A stretch of 64,000 bases of DNA from Podospora pseudocomata (Eukaryota > Ascomycota > Sordariomycetes > Sordariales > Podosporaceae), in the NCBI RefSeq assembly GCF_035222375.1, contig NC_085888.1:868001-932000 (forward strand). The letters are read 5' to 3'. Positions 1-10,558 of the stretch are shown in pieces. Positions within the stretch are counted from its first letter, which is position 1; each line of letters starts with the position of its first letter. Both the position numbers and the translations under genes were made by a program. Below the pieces are notes generated by a model. That model did no database searches, was not told the origin of the DNA, and saw only the letters and a list, made by a program, of their open reading frames with translations.

Positions 1-193
1 TTGTGTTGGACCTGTTTTCCTGGCTTTGATGAAAAGGTGCTAGAAATATTGAGCAGAAGAACCACACAATAACTTCTTCTTCCGTTGTCTAGAAAATTTC
101 CTTTGCGCATTCCTTCAGCCTCTGGTTGCTGTGCCAAGTCCTTTCCTGGTCTCGAGCAAGATAAGCGAATCAACAACTGGCATCAAAAGCTGC

Positions 194-3100
194 ATGCTTT
201 ATCGCTTGATCCGGCCGAGGAGAGCTGTTGGGCGATCCTTACAACGCTACCCTTTCTTTTCAAACCGTCGATATATTTGGAAGACTGCGAGCGGCTTTCC
301 CAAACCGAATCCTGGTTCACCCAGACATCCCGGAGCTATGGCTTCCACGCCGGCCCCAAATACTGCTGTCGAGAAGAAGGTTGAGAAGTCATATCTTGCT
401 TCCGCCGTCGACTCGATCAATCCCTGGGCTGGACCTCGCAGTGCAACCCCCACGCCGAAAGATCCTCAGCCAGCCCTCGCCCCCTCCACTACCGTCGACC
501 ATACATTGAATCCCTTTTATGGCCAAAGCTTCAAACGATATCCACCAGACTGTCCCCCGCCCAATATACAGTGGTTCCATGCTGTTGACGTGAGTGTTTC
601 TTTGGAAAGTGTTGGAAGATTCGAACTAATTTTGAGCATTGGCTTTAGGTGCCAAAACGCAAGCCCAAGTTTATGATCACCAAGGTCGCTTCCGATGCCA
701 AACCTGCCCAGCCAAAGAAATACGTCGCCTTTGATCCCCGAGATTCGCGAGCCGTGGAGGCCGCATACCAGGCTAGACTACAGGAGCTCGAGGAGGAACG
801 GAACGCTTTCACCGGGAATGCGCTTGCTCGCACAGGAACTAAGCGCCCACGGTCTGTGTCTGGCGAGGGAGAAAAAGACACAGACAGTAGCCGATCCAAA
901 ACAAGAGTGCCAGTAAACGAAGACTTTTTGTTCGATGTGGATATTGAAGAGCGGGAACTTGCGCCCATTTATTGGGAGGGTCCCGTGTACGAGGTCCGGC
1001 GCGGAAGTTGGTTCTATCAAGAGGGTTCCACGCTCCGACCTTGTGAGGAGAATCTGGCTGCTCAGCTTGAGGAGGGATATCTCAAGGTCAAGCCATGGCG
1101 ATACCCGAAGGCACCCTCGAACCCGTCGACGAAAGGACCAACACCCAAGGGTTCCTCGGAAAACTTGAATATTGTTGATGAATCCCTGGCCAAAATCAAC
1201 GCAAAGACTGCAGCCAGTGTACCCCAACATCAACCGCAGACCTATCGGTTGTTCGGTAGTTATATGAACAGCGTGGCAACGTATCAGGATTCTAATACAG
1301 CGTGGTTGTCCACTGATGGGATGTTGTCGTGGGTTACATCGACAATGTACGAAAGGTTTGCAGGTGGTGGATACATGAGTGGTGTGAAACTAGTGCGAGG
1401 GTACACTGAGGCGAAGAAGGTCAAGGAAAAGGATGAGAAGCGGCCAGTGACACCAGCGGGAACAAAATCAACATCCAACGAGAAGGGCGATGAGACCCCA
1501 AAGGCCCTCAAGAGGCGATCTGCACCGCCCACGAGCGTGCGGCCCAGTCTGGATGAGGGTGCAGACATGGAGCCCGACAATCCTCGGAACTCTTTATCTC
1601 GCCAACTGTCCAATTTGATGGAGCGGGCAGAGGACCCAGAAGCTGAAGCCGAGGCTATCAGGGTGCGAGAAGAGAAGGAGATGATGGGTGATTACAATAC
1701 CAACGCTGGTGAGAACCAAGGCCGTGATATTGAGCATCTGGTGTTGGTGACACACGGCATCGGGCAGTTGCTATCTCGCAGGATGGACAGCATCAACTTT
1801 GTTCACGATGTGAATATTCTTCGCAAGAATCTCAAGAATGTGTACTCTGTATCCGCAGATTTACGGGCACTCAATTCTGAGATTGGGGAAAGCGGACCAG
1901 GTAACTGTCGAGTTCAGGTGCTGCCTGTGGTCTGGCGCCACCGTCTCGACTTTCCCAAGCGCAAGCCAAGAAGAGGAGAACACGATCTCGCCGAGGCATT
2001 TGACGAAGAGGACGAGTACCCGTCTCTGGAGGATATCACCATTGAAGGCCTCGCTTTCGCCCGTTCCCTTATTTCTGACCTCGCCCTCGACGTGCTTCTC
2101 TACCAGAGCGCCTACCGGGAGCAAATCGCCGACATTGTTGTCAAGGAATCCAACCACATCTACAAGACATTCAAGGAACGCAACCCAGAGTTCAAGGGTA
2201 AAGTCCACATTGTGGGGCATTCCCTCGGCTCAGCCATCATGTTTGACATTCTCTGCCGACAAAAGAAAAGGGCACCTGCCGCTTCGCTGCCGCGAAACCC
2301 TTTGAGAATCTGGCCTGCTGCCTCTTCAGAAGATAGATTCGAACCAAAGGAGAGCAAAGATCTGGCTTTCGACTTTGACGTGGCGGACTTTTATTGTCTA
2401 GGGTCACCGATCGGGTTGTTCCAGATGCTCAAGGGGAGGACAATTTCCGCTAGGAATCTGCCCAATGCTGTCCCGTCGGAGAGCCCGCTGAATCCGGATT
2501 ACATGGAGGATCCCTTTTTGTCTGCACCGGCGTATTCGTACGCCAGCGATCAACACCTCTCTCCTATTACTGGCCACCCGTTCAGTGTCTCCTCTCCCAA
2601 AGTCTCTCAGTTGTTCAACATTTTCCACCCGTCGGATCCGATCGCGTACCGACTTGAACCGTTGATATCCCAGGCCATGTCTACTCTCAAGCCGCAGGCA
2701 TTGCCCTATACAAAAAAGACCATCTTTGGGAGTGTAGCCCCTCAAGGGCTGACGGGCTTGGGGGCAAAGGTTGGGCAGAGCGTGACGGGGTTGTGGAGCA
2801 GTTTCTCTGCTGGGATCGCGAGCAGCTTGCTGAATCGGAGCTTGGGGCTGACGCAGGAGGATGTGAATAATATCAATGCTTCGCATCATCGGGAGAGGGA
2901 GTTGAGTCTCAGTCCGGTTGGGTCGCCGGGTAGTGGTGCGTGGAAGGAGAAGCAGCTTGGGGCGGCGGAGGGGGGGGGCAACAGTAAGATGGAGGATCAT
3001 GTGGAAAAGAGCGAGAAGACGGCGGAGAGGCAGATGGCGATTGCGGCGGTTACCGGGGGAGGGAAGGATGGGGGGGCGTTGATTGATGAGGAGTTGGAGA

Positions 3101-3486
3101 CGTTGTTTAGTCGGTTTCAGAAGAGTAGGGTTGAGAGGGCGGATGGTGGTGGGGGGGAGAAGGGGGATGGGAATGGGGGGGATGTGCTGACGAAGGAGAG
3201 GTGGTTGGAGGAAGAGAGGAAGGCGCAGAGGATGAGGAGGGAGGAGGGGAAGATTAGGGGGTTGAATAGGAATGGGAGGGTGGATTATTGTATTCAGGAG
3301 TAAGTGATTTGGCATGAAGGTGGGGAGATGAGGATGGTGCTAACGTGGAATTGTAGGAGTGTGCTTGACTTTAACCCGATGAACACGATTGCGTCGCATA
3401 TGAGTTATTGGGCGGATGAGGATGTGGCTCATTTTGTCCTTTCGCAGCTGTTGCAGGGGGAGAGGGTAAGGACGCCGAGGGTGTGA
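194..3486 (+). CDS. DDHD-domain phospholipase (PA-PLA1 family), probably mitochondrial
   Basis: Intracellular phospholipase A1-like serine hydrolase, about 1058 residues. The exons I read are 194-589, 649-3299 and 3357-3486. Both introns have GT-AG ends, and the last one restores the frame so that the DDHD domain is completed after the apparent stop at 3303. The lipase motif GHSLG lies near residue 654 in the context VHIVGHSLGSAIMFDIL. The DDHD region follows, with YCLGSPIGLFQML, then FHPSDPIAYRLEPL, and ends in the last exon with SHMSYWADEDVAHFVL. The middle holds charged low-complexity linkers. Starting at 194 gives an Arg-rich, acid-free N-terminus (MLYRLIRPRRAVGRSL...) like a mitochondrial presequence, matching yeast Ddl1, a mitochondrial DDHD phospholipase. 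An in-frame upstream ATG at 131 and a downstream one at 338 are alternatives. Family is certain; location is inferred. Confidence 0.9.
590..648 (+). other. Intron 1 of DDHD phospholipase gene
   Basis: GTGAGT donor and TTTAG acceptor, phase 0. Removing it joins ...FHAVD to VPKRKPKF without disturbing either frame. Confidence 0.85.
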
Positions 3487-3776
3487 TGTTAGTGTGTGAT
3501 GGTAATGAATGTATGTATGATGAGACGGGGAAAATTGGGAAGAGGAATGGATGGATGGATATACCCTTATTGTTACAGAGAGATAGAAACTGTTTGATGT
3601 TTGGGCATAGGAGAGGTGGTGCTTTTGACATGAAGGAACAGATCCGATGTTCACTGTAGGGTATGTATGTATTATCAACGCTTTTGATATCTCCAAACAG
3701 CCAGCCGCTTTTTATGTATCCCATCCCTTTGTTGGTATCATATGCTATGCCCATCCACCCCTTCATCTCCATCCCC

Positions 3777-4577
3777 TCAAATCATCCCCAACATCTCCGC
3801 ATAACTCCCCCACGCGCCCCCCAACTCCCGGCACAAATCCCCCGCCGTCCTCCCCTTCCCATCCTTGATAAACCTGACATCCTCCTCCTGGGGAACGGTC
3901 CCCCGTCTCGGCAGGCCCACACCCTCACAACTCTGCACCACCTGCTCTGGAAAAACAGAAGTGTGAACCCCGCTCTCGAGCCACAAAAGCAGCCAAAACA
4001 CCTCCTCCTGCTCGTTCTCAAGAGCGAGGTGCATCGCAGTCTTGGACTCGTTCAAAAGGTCCTGCCAGCAGAGAAGCTGAGGCAGAGAAAGGGTGATGTC
4101 CTCGTCAGCGTCGACATCAGCCAACAACTCAAGAATGCCGGCCGTGTCCCCCTCGCTGGTGAGGGTGTGGAGGGCTTTGGCGGGGCGGAACTGGGGGTTG
4201 GCGGAGAGGTAGGCTTCTTCGGTTAGGTGGGGGAGGATGTTGAGGTGTTCTTGGACGCCGCCTTCGTTGGTGTAGGTTGTGAGGATTTGGGCGGCTTGGG
4301 AGGTGGGGAGGAAGGGGTTGGTGGAGGAGCCTGAGGCGGAACCAGATCCGGTGGGGGGGTTGGAGGGGAGGTAGGTGGTGCAGGAGGGGCAGCTGAGGGT
4401 GAGGGCGACGGTCGAGGAGAGGTCGAGGAGGCATTGCCAGTGGAAGTGGCATTGGCAAGGGAGGTGGAGGTCGTCGGGGATGGGGGGTTGGTCTGCAGGG
4501 GGGGCGAGGGACTCGTCTTCTGAGTCGGGCTCGAATTGGAGGATTAAGGGTTGGTGGCAGGATTTGCAGAGGGACAT
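3777..4577 (-). CDS. RING-like zinc-finger protein with ankyrin-like segment
   Basis: Single-exon protein of 266 residues. The N-terminus has a metal-binding pattern: C4-x2-C7, then after an acidic linker the cluster C41, C43, H44, H46, C49 and the pair C63-x2-C66. This resembles a RING/RING-CH finger with an expanded first loop and suggests, but does not prove, ubiquitin-ligase activity. The rest contains one recognisable ankyrin-like helix pair (SKTAMHLALENEQEEVFWLL, about residues 176-195). A second degenerate repeat begins at KDGKGRTAGDL, about 20 residues before the C-terminus. Small RING-plus-ankyrin proteins of unknown role are common in Pezizomycotina. It is transcribed toward the DDHD gene, and the two coding ends are about 290 bp apart. 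The encoded protein's codon use is coherent over its whole length. Confidence 0.75.
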   Translation of the reverse strand: MSLCKSCHQPLILQFEPDSEDESLAPPADQPPIPDDLHLPCQCHFHWQCLLDLSSTVALTLSCPSCTTYLPSNPPTGSGSASGSSTNPFLPTSQAAQILTTYTNEGGVQEHLNILPHLTEEAYLSANPQFRPAKALHTLTSEGDTAGILELLADVDADEDITLSLPQLLCWQDLLNESKTAMHLALENEQEEVFWLLLWLESGVHTSVFPEQVVQSCEGVGLPRRGTVPQEEDVRFIKDGKGRTAGDLCRELGGAWGSYAEMLGMI

Positions 4578-5300
4578 TTTGGGAGGGTGGTTTGAGGTGA
4601 AAGGCGGAGATGTGAGGGTTGTAGGTAAGGTGAGATGAGGTGACGAGGTACTAGGTGAGGTAGTTAGTACGATATTATTATGTAAGTTTAATTCGTGAGT
4701 ATTTACCTGAGTGAGAGTGATATGTGATGAGATCTACTCACCTCACGTTTTGCTGAAGCCTGGAGTGTGTGTGAGTGAAGGTGAAGTTATTTCGAGATGC
4801 CAAGACAGGAAAGCAAAAAGTAATTTTTTTGGTGTTGCTGTTCGTGGGGTACGCGACTTATGCAGTATAACCCCTGAATTATGACCCTGAAAAGGTCACT
4901 CCCTAACTCACCGCCCCTTGCATCTGGTTGGGCCGTTACCTTACGCAATCCCTCTGTGGCTTGGTTTCTGCTCAGGCGATTACATCAGTGCCTGGGAACC
5001 CCCCGCCCCCGCCAGCTTTGGAAGGAGTGCAGCATGGAAGTTCCCCTATTTCCTCCACCTGCCCTGGACATTGAAGCCTACCGTCTAAAAATCACACGAT
5101 TACGACAACCCTTTCCCCGGCCAAACATAAAACCTTGAACTTCCATTGTTTGCTAAAGGCGCGCGGCCGTCTCGGGTTTCGTTTGCTTTACTTCCTCCTC
5201 TTCTTGAGTACCATCTACAAGCATCATCAAGCTATCTTAGAGACACACCAGTACAGTTACCGCGTACTTCTGCGCGCTTCTCCGAATCCCCCGCATCACC
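4578..5300. other. Intergenic: divergent promoter region of RING/ankyrin gene and fimbrin
   Basis: No ORF here is convincing. The stretch contains pyrimidine-rich sequence typical of fungal 5' leaders just ahead of the fimbrin start (CACC before ATG at 5301), and repeated GTGAGG/CTAGGT-like short words near 4630-4740. I see no RNA gene. Confidence 0.5.
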
Positions 5301-7492
5301 ATGAACGTCCTCAAGATCCAGAGGTAGGACCAGTCTACCCCCAACAAAGAAACACGCGCGCGCGCATTGTTTTGCTGCCGGGATTGCCTCAAGCTGACAT
5401 GTAGCTACCTAGGAAATTCCCTCAATTCCAACAGCCCGAGATCTTCTCGTTAGCCGACGCCTTCCGTAAGCTCGACGTTGACGACAAGGGTTACATTGAT
5501 GAGGCTACCGCCATCAAGGCCACTCAGACCAGCGAGCGCAAGCAATACGATGTCGTCCGTCAAGCGCTAAAGGAGGTTGAGCTCGACTCCGCAAGAAGAG
5601 TCGAGCTGGAGGATTATGTTGGTGTATGTACTCATCTTCTACTAGCTCGGGGGTAGCTACGCCGACTCAGCACCACGTCATCTTGCGCCAGGTTGCTGAC
5701 CCCTATTCTTCCACAGCTCATTGCCAAGCTCCGTGATGCTCCCTCCAACTCGCAAGGGCTTTCCGCCGCTGCCGCCGCCTCGCCAGCTGCTGTGATTTCC
5801 CAGAGAACAGGAGGAGGCCACTCTTCCAAGGGCAGCATCAGTGGAACTCAGGGCAAGATCTTTGTGCAAGGTTCGAACTCTAACATTACCCACACCATCA
5901 ACGAGGATGAACGCACCGAGTTTACGCGCCACATCAATGCCGTCCTCGCCGGCGATCCCGACATTGGCAACCGCCTCCCCTTCCCAACCGACACGTTCGA
6001 GATGTTCGACGAGTGCAAGGACGGTTTGGTGCTCGCCAAGCTCATCAACGACAGCGTTCCAGACACGATCGATGAGCGTGTCCTGAACCGGCCCAAGGGA
6101 GCCAAGAAGCTCAACGCCTTCCAGATGACGGAAAACAACAACATCGTCATTGAGTCAGCAAAGGGCATAGGCTGCTCAGTTGTCAACATTGGTGCCGGGG
6201 ATATCGCTGAGGTCAGGGAGCATCTCATTCTGGGACTGATTTGGCAGGTTATTCGCCGGGGTCTGTTGGGCAAGATTGACATCAAGCTCCACCCCGAATT
6301 GTACCGTCTGCTTGACGAGGACGAGACTCTGGAGCAGTTCCTCAGACTGCCCCCTGAGCAGATCCTCCTCCGGTGGTTCAACTACCACCTCAAGGCTGCC
6401 AACTGGCCCAACAGGGTTACCAATTTCTCGTCGGATGTCAAGAATGGCGAGAACTACACGGTGTTGCTGGCCCAGATTGGCTCTGAGTATGGTTGCACTC
6501 GGGCCCCTCTTCAAACTCGGGATTTGCACCAGCGCGCTGAGGAGGTTCTCCAAAACGCCGACCTTCTTGGATGTCGCAAGTTCTTGAGCCCTTCTTCGCT
6601 TGTTGCCGGTAACCCTAAGCTCAATCTTGCCTTCGTTGCCAACCTGTTCAACACCCACCCCTGCCTTGACCCAATCACCGAGGAGGAGAAGCTCGAGGTG
6701 GAGGACTTTGATGCTGAAGGCGAGCGCGAGGCCCGTGTTTTCACCCTCTGGCTCAACAGTTTGGATGTGCAGCCCGCTGTCCAGTCCTTCTTTGACGACC
6801 TCCGCGACGGCACCATCCTTCTCCAGGCCTACGACAAGGTTATCAATGGCTCGGTCAACTGGCGGCACGTCAACAAGCTCCCCGCGCACGGCGGTGAGAT
6901 GTCGAGATTCAAGGCTGTGGAAAACACCAACTACGCCATTGAGCTCGGCAAGCAAAACGGCTTCTCGCTTGTTGGCATCCAGGGTGCGGATATCACTGAC
7001 GGGCAGCGCACTCTGACGCTTGGTCTTGTCTGGCAGCTCATGCGCAAGGATATCACTGTTACCCTGAAGGGCCTGGCGCAGCGGTTGGGCAAGCGCGAGA
7101 TCACCGATTCGGAGATGGTCCGGTGGGCCAACGACATGGTGCGCAAGGGCGGTCGCACAGGGACCATCCGATCGTTCAAGGACCCTAACATTGGGTCGGG
7201 TGTGTTCTTGCTGGATGTGCTGAATGGCATGAAGAGCAGTTATGTCGACTACGATCTTGTCACGCCTGGGCGGAACGACGAGGAGGCGTATCTCAATGCC
7301 AAGCTCAGCATCAGTATTGCGAGAAAGATGGGGGCGACGATTTGGCTGGTGCCCGAGGATATTTGCCAGGTTCGCAGCCGTTTGGTGACGACGTTTATTG
7401 GTATGTGTTTCGGTTCCTGATGAACACGATGAAGAAGCTAATGTGGTAAAACTACAGGTTCTCTGATGGCAACTCACGAAAAGATGCAGTAG
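5301..7492 (+). CDS. SAC6: Fimbrin (actin-bundling protein)
   Basis: Fimbrin/plastin, about 650 residues. Exons are 5301-5323, 5413-5623, 5717-7400 and 7458-7492. Exon 1 encodes only MNVLKIQ plus two bases; the tiny last exon ends SLMATHEKMQ. An EF-hand-like module (ADAFRKLDVDDKGYID) is followed by two actin-binding domains, each of two calponin-homology repeats. CH signatures visible are FDECKDGLVLAKLINDSVPD, the NIVIESAKGIGCSVVNIGAGDI segment, LRDGTILLQAYDKV and NYAIELGKQNGFSLVGIQG. The protein bundles F-actin in patches, cables and the cytokinetic ring. Length and architecture match yeast Sac6 and S. pombe Fim1. The ATG is preceded by a good fungal context (CATCACC). Assignment is secure. 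Confidence 0.95.
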
Positions 7493-8316
7493 AATGGAGC
7501 ATCTTTTCGTTTGTTATAAGTTGGAACTCGACAAAGGGTGGGGAGGCGGGGACAGGCAAGGTTCTTGGGAAAAGTTGCGACTACGAAAACAAGTCTGTTT
7601 TACGGATTCTCAGTCATTTTCCTTTTCTTCATGCCGCGAATTGTTCTGTTCAGGTAGCACTTTTTGTTGATGGCTTGGGCGTGTGGTTTTATTTACTTTT
7701 TCTGCAGAGTAGCCGAGTCATGCGGCGTCTTGAATTCTATCTAGTTGAATCCTTGAATTGGTGAATGTTCCTGGTCTCATCCGATGTGTTGAGGGGACGG
7801 GTCTGAGTGTTGGGTCTGAGATGATGAGCTGGTTTGGCGCCACTGGTGATGGGGAGCTGAAGGGGTCAAGCGCTAACTTTGCATGCATGACCCAAGACTG
7901 CGTATCGACGGTATAACGACTGGATAGGTGAGGTTGTTGGTGAGAACAACAGCCACTCTGGTTCCGAGAACCCCCTTCGTAGACGCTGAGGCAGTGAGTT
8001 GAGGGTCAATTCAGGGGTTCTGGGTAGAGTCACTCCCGATAAGCGGTGATGGGCGGCAGATTGAACCCTTGCTCCCCCAAAAGTGCAAAAGGAACAAGGG
8101 ATCCCGCGACAAGAGAGGGGCACTGGACATTGCATGCGCGACCGGCCGAGACGGTCTTCTTTTGCCCCACCAAAACTTGAGTCAACGGTGGTTCTCGATC
8201 TCTGGAACACACTTTCCCTTGGACACCTTTTCAACCCATTGACTTTTTTTTTCCTTTCTGCGCATACTCGAGGCCAGGGACGGGACGAAGGAAGGAACAG
8301 AAAACTAGTAGTGACA
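7493..8316. other. Intergenic: fimbrin 3' flank and tyrosyl-tRNA synthetase promoter
   Basis: No supported gene. T-rich 3' flank around 7600-7720, then the leader of the next gene with a pyrimidine tract (8225-8260) shortly upstream of its ATG. Confidence 0.5.
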
Positions 8317-9647
8317 ATGGCGGCCGACAACAGCAACGTGAAAGAGAGGTTCGCTCTCATCAAGGAGAACCTGGCCGAGTTCCTCAATGAGGAGATCATC
8401 AAGAAGGTTGTTGATGAGGGGGGCCATCCCAAGATTTACTGGGGTTTGTATTCACCTTTCACTTGCATAGTATAGGGGGAACAAGATGAGTTATTGACAG
8501 AAAGAAACCAAAATCAGGCACGGCAACCACGGGCCGCCCTCACTGCGGCTACCTCGTCCCCGCCATCAAGATGGCCCAGTTCCTCGCCGCCGGCTGCGAG
8601 CTGACGGTCCTCCTCGCCGACATCCACGGCTTCCTCGACAACCTCAAGGCCCCCCTCGAGCTGGTAATGCACCGCGCCGAGTTTTACCGCTACACCATCT
8701 CCACCCTCCTCGGCGCCGTCGGCGTCTCGACCGAGAAGCTCAAGATTGTGCTCGGGTCGTCGTACCAAAAGTCGGCCGAGTACGTCATGGATGTGTACAA
8801 GATGGCCTCGATCATTTCGGAGCATGACGCGAAAAAGGCGGGCGCGGAGATTGTCAAGCAGACGGATAACGCGCCGCTGAGTGGGCTGCTGTACCCGATT
8901 TTGCAGGTGCTGGATGAGCAGTATCTTGATGTGGATGCGCAGTTTGGTGGGGTCGATCAGAGAAAGTTGTTTATTGCTGCGAAGGAGTGGTTGCCCAAGT
9001 TGGGTTACAAGGAGAGGGCGCATTTGATGAACCCGATGGTGCCTGGGTTGCATGGGGGGAAGATGAGCTCGAGTGATCCGGATAGCAAGATTGACTTGTT
9101 GGACTCGCCGGAGACGGTGGCTAAAAAGATCAAGAAGGCGCATGCGGCGCCGCAGGTGACGGAGGATAATGGGTTGTTGGCTTTTATTGAGTATGTGCTG
9201 CTGCCGGCGAGCGGGTTGAGGGGGAAGAAGGAGTTCAAGGTGGAGAGAGAGAGGGATGGGTTGGAGACGTTGGTTTATGAGGATATTGAGAAGATTAGGG
9301 AGGATTACAAGAATGATATCGTGAGTGTTTTCCGCTGTGATGAGTGAGATAGGAATGGGGGGGGTGCTAACATTTGGTGACAGTTGACGCCACAATTGAT
9401 CAAGCCTGCGATCACAAGAGACTTGAATGCTCTTTTGGCACCTATCCAGGAGGCGTTCAAGAACAACAAGGAGTGGCAGGAGATTGCCGAGAAGGCCTAC
9501 CCTCCTCCACCAAAGAAGGAGAAGAAGGTCAAGAACAAGGGGACACGCTACCCCGGCGGTGGCAAGGCTGAGGAGAAGGCGTTGCCAGTGAGGACAAACG
9601 GTGATGCGCCTGCGGAAGCTACGGAGGCTGCTCCATCTGCTCAATAG
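8317..9647 (+). CDS. TYS1: Tyrosyl-tRNA synthetase, cytoplasmic
   Basis: Class I aminoacyl-tRNA synthetase charging tRNA-Tyr, about 397 residues. Exons are 8317-8443, 8518-9320 and 9384-9647. The HIGH-equivalent motif reads TGRPHCGY and is formed just after the first intron junction (KIYWG|TATTGRPHCGYLVP). The KMSKS-equivalent is KMSSS, with K about residue 224, in the context HGGKMSSSDPDSKIDLLD. Eukaryotic/archaeal-type features are the domain order and a short basic C-terminal tail (KKEKKVKNKGTRYPGGGK) rather than a bacterial S4 domain, so this is the cytosolic enzyme and not the mitochondrial one. All three exons join in phase. Confidence 0.96.
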
Positions 9648-10558
9648 CTTACCTTTTGAGGTGTTGGGTTGGTGCTTGGGTCAGCGTAGGAAAAGGCGTT
9701 GTGTGCAGTCGGAATGGGTAGAAAGTGTTTAGATACATGCTCTTCTAACATTGCCTGCGGTGTGTTTGCTGTTTGCTCATGAATGGTATGAAAAGGGCAA
9801 TGGAAACATTCTGATCTCACAAAGAACACTTCGAGAAATGTCTCAATCGAGGATACCACATCCATGGTTCCGGGGTGGGACGAAGGTCGAGGTTGAGGGA
9901 GTGAAGGGAACAGCACCCTAACCCTTGTTGGTTGCTATGTGCTCTTTGACCTGTTGCCGGCATTCCGACGGCGGACGTTACACCTGGGCCCGCCACACCA
10001 CCCGGGCGTTGGGCATTCCTCCACCTCCGTATCCGTCTCTTTTCCCTCTTTTGCCTTTGAGACCATGTCTCTTAGCCACGCTCACATGGTTCCGCCCGAT
10101 CCGGGGCGGACTGTTGCATGTTTTTGGCACCGGTGAATCCGTGAAACAATAGGTATAGGAACACAAGACAGAAATAGAATGAAATGTGTTATTGCATCGC
10201 ATCATACAGATCACGAGAGGTGTTTATATAATATGAACCGAAGGATGTAGAAATGTGCTTATATGTCGGGTTGCCTGCGACGTCTTCCGGGCTGGCGGCT
10301 GCCTTGCCTTATAAGCTGATATATTCATATACATGCAGGCCTTTTTTTTTCTTGCTTGCGCAAGCAGAGCAGATCAAATCCCAGATGCAACTCTACCATG
10401 TCATGGTGGGCATCGCCCTGCTGATCACGTCGCCTCATCATTCTCACATCATTTATTTCTGGAATGAGTTTCGGGGGATTTGGGGGGAGTTTTTGGATGC
10501 GTTGTATGCGCAGCAGGTGACTTTTTAAGAAATCAAGTTTGCTGATTATCAGATTGCA
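9648..10558. other. Intergenic: promoter/leader of the sterol O-acyltransferase gene
   Basis: No confident gene. A TATA-like stretch (TTTATATAATAT) lies near 10223-10234. Just before the next start there is a CTGATTATCAG sequence that looks like a branch point plus 3' splice site. A short frame from ATG 10385 (QLYHVMVGIALL...) would join in phase to the downstream gene if a 36-nt intron at 10517-10552 were removed; this may be a 5' leader intron or an extra N-terminal exon. Confidence 0.45.

Noticed and set aside
6176-7477. 433-codon minus-strand ORF opposite fimbrin
   Set aside because: Antisense of CH domains, crosses the last fimbrin intron, no domain of its own.
8514-9644. 376-codon minus-strand ORF opposite tyrosyl-tRNA synthetase
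   Set aside because: Leu/Arg/His-rich translation covers both exons and intron of the real gene; no independent signal.
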